In this document: piece by piece, positions 10,331-22,295 of the stretch
How positions within the stretch are numbered: position 1 is the first letter of the stretch
How the letters are laid out: each line of letters begins with the position of its first letter
Assembly (NCBI GenBank): GCA_019321725.1
Contig: CM033113.1
Coordinates: 7,812,001 to 7,876,000, forward strand
Direction of reading: 5' to 3'
Length of the DNA: 64,000 bases
Origin: Paulownia fortunei
Taxonomy: Eukaryota > Streptophyta > Magnoliopsida > Lamiales > Paulowniaceae
Translations under genes and position numbers: made by a program
Notes under the pieces: generated by a model
The model's database searches: none
Seen by the model: only the letters and a program-made list of their open reading frames with translations
What the model was told of the DNA's origin: nothing

Positions 10331-13300
10331 TTTTGCTAGTTTCAAGTTTCATACAGATGGCAGGTTTTCAATGATAAAACACTCACTGAATTGGTGTATG
10401 TCATATAACGTTAATTGCGGTTCTTGGAGTTGAGTCATAAAAGTATTGAAATCTACCATCTTCAAAGTCTAAAAATTTATTGATGATGAATTTCTTTAGG
10501 TCAGTATTTTTTATTTTTTTTATTATTTTTTTTTTCAGTGATTCTTACAAATCTTTAATTGTTTTCACTCAACTATACACATTTTACAGTGTATTGTTCA
10601 CTTTATTTAAAACATAGTTTTTATATGTGAAGTTACTATAACCTCATGCATTGAACATATTTTATTCTTCCTCCCCCTATAGTGGGGGCATCCTCCCTAA
10701 AAAATCTGCTAGGTTCAAGATCATCAAGTAGAAAAGCATCTTCTGTTGCCACCTTTTGAAATTGGTTCCACTGAACTTCTTTGATTTCTCTCCATTAGCT
10801 AGTGTTGGTAAAGCAGATGCTGCTGATGTTGAAGCTATTTTGAACTACACAAGAATTTTGTCTTAAGCTGTAGGTAAGTTTGGTAGGTACAATATTGAAA
10901 TTGTTAAAATATATCTGGAGGAATAACGGCTATAGTCGAAACTACTTTTTTTCCTTAAAACGAAATTACCCCATATATAGTGCTTACGGGATATAACAAT
11001 CATTTATCAAGATATAATGACTTACTTCCTGTAATAGTAGTATTATAAATCACAAGAACTTTCGAAACACAAAAGTATTATAGAACTCTCTTGAAATTGA
11101 GAAAAAGATAAGAATAGAATAAATGAGAAATCTGGAAATCTATTTATAGATTTTGAAAAATTGTGGTGTCAATTCATAAATAGGTGTAATTTTTGGTCTA
11201 AATCAATTTGAATCGTATGATTGCATTTCTCTGCGAAAATCCACACCATTACTATGAACCCCTTGCTAAGGATGAATTTCAACCGTTCAATCACATTTCT
11301 TTCTAAAGGTCCATATCTTTATGATGAACCCTTGCCAATCGAATGGATATGTCAGCAATTCAGTCCCCTCACAGGCTTTGGACGCATTTTGTCAATAATT
11401 GTGTGTTTGGTCATGTTCATTCAACTTCCAACTGCACGTTGTTATGTCATGCGTACGCCAACCGGATGAATCTGTCGTATCAGCGAACACTAGTCATATC
11501 ACTAAACCACATCAATTTTGGAAAAATGTAAGGTCTCTCACCTCCTCGCGACGATACGTATGCGACGTGCGTGCGCATGTTGGCGCAGACTTAGATCCAT
11601 GAGTCAGTTAAAATTAGTTAAAAGACCACTATACTACATCATATGAATGTTTCATTTGATTACTCATTACTAAAGTGAAATTTTATATATGTAAGATAAA
11701 ATTACTCCACTTTTTCAATATGAGAATGCGACTTTTTACATTTCTAATTTTTCATATTCAAATATTATTTAAATGATTTATTTTATCCATTAATTTCTTA
11801 TTCACTCGAAATAAATTTTAAAAAATCAAATATATTAAACTTATTTACTTACAGTGTAAATTATATTTAATCAACTTATATCTATTTTTATAAAATAAAA
11901 TCCACTTAATTTATTGATTAAATTGGATCAAAACTCAACATTCAATATCAATTTCTAACAATATCTAAGTTACCATTAATACCAAATTGTTATTGAAGTC
12001 ATGAAAAATCATCTCCAAAAAAAGACAAGAAAAAATTTCTATTATACATAGCACCCCTTTATAGTTTCAGAAATTACGAGTGCACCCCTATAGGCGCCAC
12101 TTGTGGATCCCTTGATTAACTTACGATAATACCCGAATTTTGTAAAATTACAGTTACCCCTATCCGTGCAATGTTATTTATGTTAATGAAAAATTTAAGA
12201 AAGAAATTCCACGCAAAGGCAAAATGGAAAGATTAAATAAAATTTGGTGATGACATCAGACTTTGCCGTAATTAAGAGGGTGTGGTGTAATTAACCTTTA
12301 TTGGAATTATATATTTTTTGAATTATCATATTATTGGCTTTGTAACATGGGGCCGAAATTCGCCAACTTGCAGATAAACACACTTTCAAAAAGATGGTGC
12401 CTGCATTGCAGTTAAATACAAATATAAAAAGAAAAACTTCAATTCTTAAAAAAAAAAAAAAAAAACTTAAACAACAACGTAAAATTGCTACTAGACATGG
12501 ATTTTCCATTATCAGATTTAGATTGAGTTCCGGCCCATATTAGAATTGGGCCCATCAACAATGTCTCTATTCGCTTTTAGAGTTGGGCTCCGAATTGTAA
12601 AAAATTCCCATCTCAAATTGGCCGAAATACACAAAACTAGAGCCCTTATCCCTACCAATTCTTGACGTTCCAATGCATAAATTTTCTAAAATGGCATTTG
12701 GTATCACCCAATCAACTTATTTTGAGTCGTGACATTCTGAAATTTTGAAGTGTCATTTGTTTCACTCCCTAAGTGTAATTTTTTTGTGCCAGCATTATTA
12801 TTTCATTATTCGTTGTAATTACTAGACTATTGTTAGTTGCATTGAATTAGTTTGTGAAATGAATTAATTAATGACCTCATTCCAAAATACTAAAATAAAT
12901 AAATAAACTTAATTTTGTTCATGTAATCTTGTCTAAAAGATAGAAACATATAAATGAGTAATGAAGGTCCACGTGATTCAATTTTCGTCCACCGCAGCAA
13001 TTATAAGCTGTAGACAAGGCTTAAGGAAAGTATGCGTACTTGTACATGTGATTCACAGAAAACGTGTGCTGCAATATTGTGTACAATAAGCGTTGATGTC
13101 ATGTGGGTATACGCGTGCAGTCCCAATGAACAATGGCTTGAGCTTCACATGTCGTGTCCCCGTTACTATCGGAATTCTACTTGCGTCATACTTCACCTAA
13201 CGCATTACGTTAATTAACGAAACCTAACGAGGTTTTCCATTTTTTTTTATTTTTTTTTGTGTGTGTATTAAGAATTATCTCAAAGTGACGGAACCACATT

Positions 13301-13840
13301 GAATCAATTAGGATGGAACCAGAAAATAAATATCGAGAACGATATTTATTTTTTCTTAATAATAAGAGGTGTGTTTAATTATTTAGGTGGGTCAATTTTT
13401 AAATAAAATTTATACTAATTTAAAATTTTATGGAGTTAACGGGGCCAACTGCCAGGCCAACCCCCTAGTTCCATCCCTGGACTCAAGTGTTTAAAATAAA
13501 TCTCTCTATTTACTAGTCTACGACTAAATAAAAAGATTAATGAAAAGATATTTAGTGTACCAAATATACATATACTTATATATGTATATATATTGAGTGA
13601 TAAAAACTAATCATAAATAATAATTTTTACAGATGAACTTGGAAGAGCTTATCATGTGATTACATTCTTTCAACTTCAAACTGAACGTGGCTAAAGCTTC
13701 AGAAACAAAATTAATGGTAATATGTTGACCCTTAATTTTAGGGTCATCGCCGCGTTGTATCGTTTACCTTGTACATTCTATTACTATATTGTAGTCCAAG
13801 TCAGGAGAGATTCAAAAAGCATGCACCTTCAGGAACCAAC
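10331..13840. other. Gene-poor intergenic region
   Basis: No gene is supported. 11,170-11,600 is a GC-richer block with no coding logic and may be a degraded retroelement piece. 10,800-10,870 contains a short protein-like phrase (SVGKADAADVEAILNY) ending in a stop, too short to assign. An A18 run lies at 12449-12466 and T-rich tracts near 13240-13258. Around 13,440-13,490 is a short C-rich stretch resembling a common degraded plant repeat, but no boundaries could be set. Confidence 0.45.
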
Positions 13841-13845
13841 CCTTC

Positions 13846-13853
13846 TATATAAA
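13846..13853 (+). promoter_or_regulatory. TATA box of the HMA-domain gene
   Basis: The sequence TATATAAA lies 92 bp upstream of the ATG at 13938. That leaves room for a start site near 13,880 and a leader of about 60 nt, a normal plant geometry. Confidence 0.6.
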
Positions 13854-13937
13854 CTGGTTTCGAGCTTGTCTTCCTCTTCCACAAGAATCTGTTATTTAAA
13901 GTGAGGACGAGCTCCAGTTGCAGTAGTGAAGTAAATT

Positions 13938-14243
13938 ATGCAGGTATACTAATTAATTTCTTTTTAAACGAAATAACTTATATTGTATAAATGATGTAGA
14001 TAACATACGCTGTATGGAGTTACATGATTTTTTTATTTTTTATTTTTTATTTTTGTACTACAGCAGAAAATCGTTATAAAGGTACAACTCAAATGCAATA
14101 AATGCAGATCCAAGGCCATGAGTATTGCGGCCATGGCATCAGGTGATTGATTATACACAAGGACAGTCTCCATCATTTTGTCTGTAACGAAAGCTTGATT
14201 GAGTGTCATAATAATGGGCTAACTTTTCTTTTTTCTTTTCTTC

Positions 14244-14275
<32 letters not shown>

Positions 14276-14444
14276 TGTGTGTGTGCGCATATGTACAGGT
14301 GTGCTCTCAGTGAAATTAGAAGGGGAGAAGAAAGATCAAGTGGTGGTAATTGGAGACGGGGTGGATGCAGTCGGAATGACCAGCTTACTCAGAAAGAAAG
14401 TTGGCCATGCAAGCCTTGAATTTGTAGATGTATTGCAGGATTAA
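13938..14444 (+). CDS. Small heavy-metal-associated (HMA) domain protein, HIPP-like
   Basis: Three exons are inferred: 13938-13943 (ATG CAG), 14064-14142 and 14299-14444. They join in frame to 76 aa ending in TAA, and all junctions are GT-AG. The protein starts MQQKIVIKVQLKCNKC, continues with AMSIAAMASGVLSVKLEG and ends in LEFVDVLQD. This is the compact beta-alpha-beta HMA fold with a CxxC metal-binding pair (Cys13, Cys16). It is closest to small plant HMA proteins of the HIPP16/46/47 type, which bind copper or zinc or act in defence signalling. No C-terminal CaaX isoprenylation box is present, so it may be soluble. The short first exon splitting after ATG-CAG is typical of this family. The second intron ends in a long T run and (GT)n tract directly before the acceptor. 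The exon 2 acceptor is a CAGCAG tandem that can add or drop one Gln. Confidence 0.85.
14239..14286 (+). repeat. T-run plus (GT)n microsatellite in HMA gene intron 2
   Basis: A pyrimidine-rich stretch with about 18-20 consecutive T is followed by about 11 GT units, then ends roughly a dozen bases before the ATGTACAG acceptor at 14298. It occupies the polypyrimidine-tract position of the intron. Both arms are slippage-prone. Confidence 0.9.
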
Positions 14445-15257
14445 ATATTCAAAACGAACTGTGCATGTTGTGAGAAGAAGATAAAATAGGAAATGGAGCA
14501 ACTGGGAGTTGTGGCCGTGTGTGAAAATATCCTAGGTTTCATTAATAAGTGCTGTATGTTGATTGAAATTTCTGGGACATTGTACTTCAGTAGAACCTAA
14601 TTGAGACATCCAATCATTCATTTGTCTTCCTCCTCTGTACAAATTAAGAGATAAGTTGATTGGCTAGTTTATGGTGTAGCATTTTTCAGTCTCCTGGCAG
14701 CACAGTTCAATAAGTTGAGGGCAAATGGCAAACCAAAAGGATATAGAGAATTTCGAAGAGAGTTATTGCTCTGTCACTATGTATCCCACATATATATGAC
14801 CAACATTCCTTGAATCGGCTCAGGTTCCATATGATCAGGACCATCAGTAGAAATGGCAATTCCAGCTTCAAATGAAACCTTCAAGCAGTTCTAGAAGCAA
14901 CTTGAAATAAAGCAGTTTTATACGCCTAAAAGAGGGTGCAGTTCGGTTTTTGAGAATCGCATCTATTCAACAAAAATAAGCAACATTTTATGGTAAAGTA
15001 ATTCTGCAACCAACTGTAAGGTTGGCATATTTACCATATCAAAACCAGTTGCATGCACCGGATAGTTACAAAAAATGGCAAAAAATTCATCAACATTTCC
15101 ATCCAGGCAATAAACTCTACCAATAACATGTCTAAAAACGCATGATTTACATGCAGGGTCAGTGATAAATTAAGAGCTGAAGGATTTCGTAAGAACGCAC
15201 TAGTTCTCGTCCCACTCTAAGGACATACTGCCTATCTCCTGAAAATTTAGAAAAAAT
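14445..15257. other. Convergent intergenic space: 3' UTRs of HMA and ARM genes
   Basis: The HMA gene (plus) and the ARM gene (minus) converge here. Their 3' untranslated regions occupy most of the space, and no other feature is recognised. Confidence 0.5.
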
Positions 15258-16667
15258 TTAAAGAAGGCCAGGGTCCCAAGTGAGTTGCTCTGTACCTATC
15301 TGCCTTAATGAAATATCCAGATGTTCATCAGATGCACGCATCTGCATTACTCTATCATGCATATTCTGGAATGAAGGATTCTCTAAAATACAGGATATCT
15401 GATCTCCAAGTAACGGGTCCAAAGAGAAATTGATGAGGGCTTCTGCAGCATTGTCTCTCAGCTCGTCGGACTCATCCTCCAACATGTTGATGAGACATGG
15501 TATTGCTCCAGATTTAGCAAGGACTGCTCGATCAGCCTCATTGTGACTCAACTGAGCAACAGCTCCTGCAACTTTTTCTCTAACATCAAGGTTCTCATCC
15601 ATCAAAAGCTCAACTAAAATTGGAATGGCACCGGAGTTCTGCAGCATTGGAAATGAGTACTTGTAACTCGAGAGATCCCATATAACATCAGCAGCTGCAG
15701 CCTTTGCTCCGACATCGTCTCCTCTAAGAATTCTGACCAAGTGTTCAACAATTGTTATCGCATTTTCTTCAAAAACAGCTAACACACAGAACACATCCTC
15801 AGCGATTTCCTTGCTAATGGGATCAGAGCCTTGAAGTAGCTCGGCATACAAAGGAATGACTCCTGCCTGAGCAATGGGCCTAATGTGATCAACATGAGAA
15901 GAGATCACACCAAGTGCATTACCAGCCACCAATTTCATGGTGGGATCTCCCTCCTTAAGTAAATCCATCAGCACTAGTACAGCACCCGCATCCACAAGCA
16001 TACGACGTGCTCTTTTAATCAATCCAAGTAAGCCAATTGCTTGAGCAGCCCTAGTTCTAGAGACCAAGCTGCCACACCTAGCAGCTTCGACAAGATGATG
16101 GACTCTTCTTGAATTCCAGAGAAACTTTCTAACCTCTCTTATAAGAGCCAATGCGCTCAAGATTTCTAATAGAATCAACTTCGAATCATCTGAGCAGGAA
16201 CTCAGCATAGCAAGAACAATCTCCAGGCCACCATTGCTAGCTAAAATCAAGCGACTTGGGCCCCAAAATGTAACAACATTTCGAAGGCACTTCAACAAAG
16301 CCCTCTGTAACCCCTCTTCAGAATTTGGTAATAGTCTCAGCAGTATAGGAATGGCACCCGATTGACCGATAAGATTGGCTAATACGCCTTCACCTTGGGA
16401 AGCAATGCATTTCAAGCAGTAAGCAGAGGCTTCCTGAACCAATGGACTCAGGTTACTCTGCGGACTTCTGAGAAGCTCCAACAAGATTGGCACAGTAAGT
16501 GCCAAAATATTTTCAGGGGCATATCTGGACATCTTTGCAAGCTTGATCGTGGCCTGAATTTTAAGTGCATCATTCTCACATGCAATTGCTTTAGCATAGA
16601 GATGGAATAATTCGTCCCAGTTTCTACTATTGCTACTCTCTGCTTGTTTGCCCTCTGACCCTTCCAT
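15258..16667 (-). CDS. ARM-repeat superfamily protein, 469 aa
   Basis: A single coding exon of 469 aa consists almost wholly of armadillo repeats, about nine helical units between residues 50 and 430. They show the recurrent pattern SGAIPxLVxLL followed by xxEALxNLS-like helices (for example QSGAIPILLRLL, NSGAIPILVELL, KSGAIPCLINML). ARM proteins are alpha-helical scaffolds that bind partner proteins. There is no U-box, F-box or kinase domain, so it belongs to the uncharacterised plant ARM-only group, and I would not assign a partner. The start MEGSEGKQAESSNSRNWDEL is preceded in the leader by a good acceptor (CTGCAG at 16709-16714), so a 5' UTR intron runs up to about 17356. That intron appears to use a GC donor (AAG|GCAAGT). 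The protein is complete. Confidence 0.9.
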   Translation of the reverse strand: MEGSEGKQAESSNSRNWDELFHLYAKAIACENDALKIQATIKLAKMSRYAPENILALTVPILLELLRSPQSNLSPLVQEASAYCLKCIASQGEGVLANLIGQSGAIPILLRLLPNSEEGLQRALLKCLRNVVTFWGPSRLILASNGGLEIVLAMLSSCSDDSKLILLEILSALALIREVRKFLWNSRRVHHLVEAARCGSLVSRTRAAQAIGLLGLIKRARRMLVDAGAVLVLMDLLKEGDPTMKLVAGNALGVISSHVDHIRPIAQAGVIPLYAELLQGSDPISKEIAEDVFCVLAVFEENAITIVEHLVRILRGDDVGAKAAAADVIWDLSSYKYSFPMLQNSGAIPILVELLMDENLDVREKVAGAVAQLSHNEADRAVLAKSGAIPCLINMLEDESDELRDNAAEALINFSLDPLLGDQISCILENPSFQNMHDRVMQMRASDEHLDISLRQIGTEQLTWDPGLL

Positions 16668-16708
16668 AAAAAAGAATATAGTATTGCTAGACGATCCTCA
16701 AATCTACT

Positions 16709-17440
16709 CTGCAGAAATGAAGTTTCCAAAAGAAAATGAACAAATTCAGAAGAAACCTTTGTCAAAATCTCAATATAGTACAGTACACATGGTCCTGAAT
16801 GTTTCAGGTTAAGAATAGAATAACAACTAAGCAAAGTTACGTTGAGATTAAACTGTTCCTATAGTCAGAACAATAGAATATCAAGATAAGTATAGGGTTG
16901 CATTGCATATGATCAAATCCCATTAGGCACCACCAAAATTCTCTGAATGGAGTATGGAATCTGTTACATAATTTCGAAATATAACAAAATTTAGAAATAT
17001 ATCAAACCCACAGGAAATTTAAAAATATAACAAACCAACAGGCTGCAAAACTTGTATGCCCATTGCACCTATATTTATGCTATCAGCACCACAAAAAAAG
17101 GACTCAAGAATTGCTCTTCCATTCATCAGGGGTGAGTTTATATAAGTAGGCTAGTAATTCAAGAATCACCGAAAACCCTATTCTCATATCAGCTTTATCC
17201 CAGCCACTGATTACCGGAATTCTTGGGCAAGATTTAGAACAGCAGCTGAGGCTAGATTATAACTTAAATAAAGAACAAAAAGATAAAATTCCATATCGAT
17301 TGAGTATAACCAAATAAGATCGTTTTCTTTCGGGGCAGAGAGAGAGAGAGACTTGCCTTGTTCTGCAGAAACTTTCGTCAACTTTTGCACCGCTCAGAGC
17401 ACAAGAAATGAAGAAGGGGCCTTCTTCGAACTAAATGATA
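16709..17440 (-). other. 5' UTR exon and intron of the ARM gene
   Basis: On the minus strand the leader exon (about 17440-17357) ends in CAAG followed by GCAAGT. The intron 17356-16709 ends in TTTCTGCAG, and the coding exon starts 41 bases further on. An (AG)n tract at 17337-17353 reads as CT-rich just inside the intron. A GC-AG intron is inferred because no canonical GT fits as well. Confidence 0.55.
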
Positions 17441-17466
17441 ATTTCAGGCCCAAATTTTGGGGTGGT

Positions 17467-17474
17467 ATTATATA
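17467..17474 (-). promoter_or_regulatory. TATA-like box of the ARM gene
   Basis: TATATAAT on the minus strand lies about 30 bp upstream of the inferred leader exon start. Confidence 0.4.
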
Positions 17475-18881
17475 GGCTTTTTTAGCCCATGATTTTGGTC
17501 ACACCGTCCACCCCCCAACCAGCCGCCCCCAAAGGTTTCCATTTTCCTGTTTTTTTTTTTATTGTTTTCGGTTGTTTTTTTTCGCCTTTCTTGTAAATTT
17601 TTTATTCTGGTAAATACCTTTCGGGTAACTCTCGGGGGGGGGGGGTGGAGTGCAGATTTCTCTATGTTTTGTTTGGCGCATGACTAAGATGACATGAAAC
17701 CTGGATTTAAAATGCTATCAAATTATTTTATTGAAGAGGGCCAGACAGCGTAAATTTGGTCTGGTTGGACCATTCAGCTTGAATTACAACATAACACCTT
17801 CTTTAAAGTAATTTCATAAGTTAAAAGTGATATTTGACCAACTTAAACTGCTCATTTTCCTTCAAGGCTACCCATACATTGTGTAAATTACTTAAATAAC
17901 TCAAACTGGAAATTTCTGAAACTCAAAGCAACAAATAAATAAGCTTTGAAATAATGATATTGATAGCTCAACTTATTGAATGTATTTTGATAATAAAATT
18001 AAGGAATATGTGGAGAATAAAAATATTTTTTAATATTTTGTTGAAAAAAATAATAATTTGATTTATTTTTGGACTTAGATGTCTTGTTAATTTTATTATT
18101 TTTTTTAAGTTAGTGGGGATTAGTAGAGTATATAATTATTTAAATATTGTATTGAATAAGTTATATTTTGAGAAATAAAAATACCATTTTCGAAAAATAT
18201 GAGTGGTAATAAATAGGGATGAAAAATAAATCAAGTTATTCAATCCTTGACTCCAATCGATCGATAAAAACTCATTTCAATTCAGTTTATTAAACATAAT
18301 AAACCAAATTTGAAATCATTTTCTTGTTCAATAAGAATTTGAATTCGATTCGAACTCGACTTGATTAGTAATAAATAAATAAAATATGTATAAAAAGATC
18401 AAACTACTCGAATTCGATTCGAAATTAAAATTCATTCAACCTCGATTCAATTAACAATCAAATCAAAATCAAACATAATTTTTTAAATTTAAAAATATTT
18501 TAAACAAATTTGAATATTTTGACTTGACTCAATTCATTTACGCTGTAACTAAATAAGAAACACATTTTTGTCTTTAAAAAAAAAAATACAACTTAAAAAA
18601 TGATACCAGCAGGGAGAGTAAACCTTACTCTCCTCGAAGTAAGGTGTGTGCTAAAAATGCTCATGGTCTATTTATATGCACCGTTGTTACACCCTTAATT
18701 AGCTGCAAATTGGTGGTGCACATGGCCAAATCGTGGCATAACATATGCATGAACAAATTAAATAGTTAATGCGAAAGGAAGTTGAGAGGGACATGACAAT
18801 TACAGCACATGTTTCTGGGCCTTGTTTTGCTTCTTGTCTCTCCCACTTTGTATTTATATTTTTTAAAAAATATATCTTCTG

Positions 18882-18922
18882 CACACACACACACATATAT
18901 ATATATATGTGTGTGTGTGTGT
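18882..18922. repeat. (CA)n(TA)n(TG)n palindromic microsatellite
   Basis: Three adjoining dinucleotide arrays form a near-perfect 40-bp inverted repeat centred near 18902, so either strand can fold into a long hairpin. Confidence 0.9.
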
Positions 18923-21040
18923 AAAATGTAAGGAGACAAAATCTAATAGAATTGGATGAGACAATATTTGGAGTTGAATGTAATGTAAACAGTGACTAGG
19001 TTGCTTTGTCTCCAGTTATCCAATCCCATGCACCTACAGATTCTGGATAAGGTTTCTCCCCACACCAAATACACCCTGGCATGTGATTCCGCTCCGAGGA
19101 ACCACAAAAATTATTCATGCCATCAACTGTTTTTCCTTTTTTTTTTTTTTCTATTCCAAGGAATGAATTTTTTTTATGTTGTCTGTGTTGTATACTTGTT
19201 ACCAGACAATAATATTTTAATAATATCAAACAAACAAATATTTCAATTTAGAAGTTTTATATTATTATCAATAATTTATAAAAAAATATTATTTATATAT
19301 GATGTTATCGTAAAATAAATTATTTATCTACATACATGCATGCATGCATGTATTTTATGTATAAATCATTCAAGTCAATATTGAGTTTGAAAGTTTAGAC
19401 GTGAACTAAACTCAAGTTGAATCCCAATTTGTTTGAGTTAATTTAAAATCGATCCTATTTAAATTTAAATTTATAATACTCGAGCTTCATTTTTTTAAGA
19501 AGGGTTTTCCTCTATTATTTTAAAACATAAAAATTTAAATATAAATAAAAACTAAAAGAGAGCAAACCATCTGCTCTCCTTTTAGGAATAATAAATTATG
19601 CATGTAACTAAAAAGTGTACCATAGGAGATTTGAACAGATACAAATATTAGATTGTAGCATGGATAATGCATAAATAACACGTTCAAGTATGGGTTGTCT
19701 GATTTAAACAATATCCAACTAACCAATCTATTTATTCTAATCATTCACTCATCCCAGATTACAGTTTTGGCATCCTCTTCCCTTGAAGTTTGGATCTTCT
19801 ACAAAAACTATTCCGATCAAAAATTCTAATAATTTTTTTATTAAAAATAAAAATACCCATATCCCTATATGTTGGAAGAAAAATCATTATTTTAAATAAA
19901 CTGTAATTTTATTTTAAGAAAAAAATAATATGTGATACCAATTTTTTTAAATTTTAAGATTTTTCAATGACAAAAAGAGTATAAATTAATCCAAAAAATA
20001 ATGAGTGGTATCAAATTTTTAATTGCATAAAGAGTATATTAATTTTATAATATTAAAAATACTTCTAATTTTGATAATTGTAAATGGTTTACATTTTCAA
20101 ATACATGAATTTGAAAATGAAATGAAACTTATTAATTACAAATCTTTAATAATAAAATAAATCCTTAAAAAAATCGGAAGGAGTTGTTTTCAATTGCATT
20201 ATCTTTTAATAAATAAATAATAATATATCTTCTATATTTAACTTTATAAATTGTGTTTTGGTCTCATATTTTCTTTAGAATTGTGTATTTAAAATATGAC
20301 ATTGCTTGATGATTCCAAAAGTCGTACTTATTTTATACACATAAAAATTAGTTTATATTATTTGTTTTAGTAAATATGGCTTAATTCAATTAGCATGCAT
20401 TAATTTCTTATATTAAAATTGGTATGCTCTTTGTAATTGAAGAGGGTAAAATTTAATTTGATCTCTCACTTTTAGTTCATAAAATTCATTAAAAACCTTG
20501 AGTGTTTTTTTTTTTTTTTTAAACTTTTCATTGGGCAAGTCAAGTATCTATGTTATCAATCTCAAATTTTAATTTTCAAACATGCTCAAAAGTTTCCTTA
20601 TTTTTCGGTAATATCTATACTACACTAGGTGTATGTTACATTGTGTATGGATGAACGTCAAATATTCAATTTTATAAAAAATATAAAATTTAAATAATAA
20701 ATTTATATCAAATATATGTACACTAAAAGCAACATGTATAATATTTTATTTTTCTCAAGAGCAATATCTATAATATCTTATTTTTTCAGGAACAACATCT
20801 GCAATATCCTATTTTTCTCATCTAATCGATAAGATCCTAACTAACGTAACTATGCAGAATTTTCCATTATCACAATCCTAATCAATATCCTAACTAACCT
20901 AAACAATTTAGAATCCTACACTAATCCATTTTCTAAATTATGTTTAACTATTTCCTTTATTACCTTAAAAATATCTAATTGGTTCCCAATTTAAATTAGA
21001 AATTTTAGATTATTCCAATGTTTAGATTTTTTCAAGTAGA

Positions 21041-22295
21041 AAATATTTCATTAGAATTTTCTTCGTGTATGTATTTTTTGTTAACCCCCCCCCCCTCTTC
21101 TATCTGTACTTATTTCCATTAAATTCTTATCACTATAAATATTATGAAACTTATTATTATGACAAAATATTTTTTTTTCTTTTCAACATATGCAATTGGA
21201 TTCTTGTCACTAATATTCTTTATTTTATAATATTACTAATAATAAAATATAATGAATATCATTCTATATCTTTAGTAATATTATATTTAGATGAAGTACG
21301 TGGATAGTATATGTTTTTATGCTAGTAAAATAAAACCAGATAATAAAAAAAAATTAAGTCAACTTCCTCTGTATAATTATTATACTCCATAAACAATAAT
21401 AAAATTGTCAAGTGCATTTTTGTTAATTGATCTATCCATCAGAGGAGAATCTGCCATTATATATCCACCAATGAACATTTAAATAGGCATATTCTTTATG
21501 CTAAAAAAGTAGTAACAACTCATATTCTAATTACTCATTTAAAAAAGAAAAAAAACTCATATTCTAATCATTCATTAAAAAAACAGAAATTCATATCCTA
21601 TTCCTAAAACAGAAATAGAAATCGTGTTTGACTTTCCTGGGCATACCTTGGCATTTTGTTGAATTGAAATTTTTGTGCGAACATTTGTGGTGCAAAAATT
21701 CTTCTTTTTTTTTTTAAATATAAAAAATCAATTACATCATTTGATATATAAAATATCAAAATTTATTAAGTATAATTATTAAAAACAATCAATATTTCTA
21801 TAGACACGAGAAATAAAATTACTATTAAAGTGTTGGCACCCACATAAAGAAGAGACTAATTTTTTTTTATTAATTATTGAGTCTTGAGGTTTCCATAACT
21901 TTACCATTTGAATGAAACTTTTATGAATATATTTTTTAGTTTTATATAATTATTATACATGTATAAATATATTTCATCTTTGAAAAATATACTCCAAAAA
22001 TTAGATGCAGATGGCACTATATATGATGAATATTTTATTAAGTATATAAATAATCGATAAATATTTCATTAGAATTTTCTTCGTATATGTATTTTTTGTT
22101 AACCCTCCCCCCCCCCCCCCCCTCCTCTTCTATCTTTACTTATTTCCATTAAATTCTTTGAAAAACAGTTTTATATAATTATTATACATGTATAAATATA
22201 TTTCATCTTTGAAAAATATACTCAAAAAATTAGATGTAGATGCGCTATATATGATGAATATTATATTAAGTATATAAATAATCGATAAATATTTT
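21041..22295 (+). repeat. Composite local duplication A ... B-A'-B'
   Basis: Segment A (21041-21129, containing C11) recurs as A' (22059-22159, containing C16). Segment B (21938-22066) recurs as B' (22167-22295), 229 bp later. Within each pair the copies differ by only a few substitutions and by the length of the C run. A' sits exactly between B and B', giving the order A, unique DNA, B-A'-B'. No coding content. Confidence 0.85.

Noticed and set aside
10800..10870. Protein-like phrase SVGKADAADVEAILNY
   Set aside because: Only about 20 codons before a stop, no flanking homology and no recognisable parent protein.
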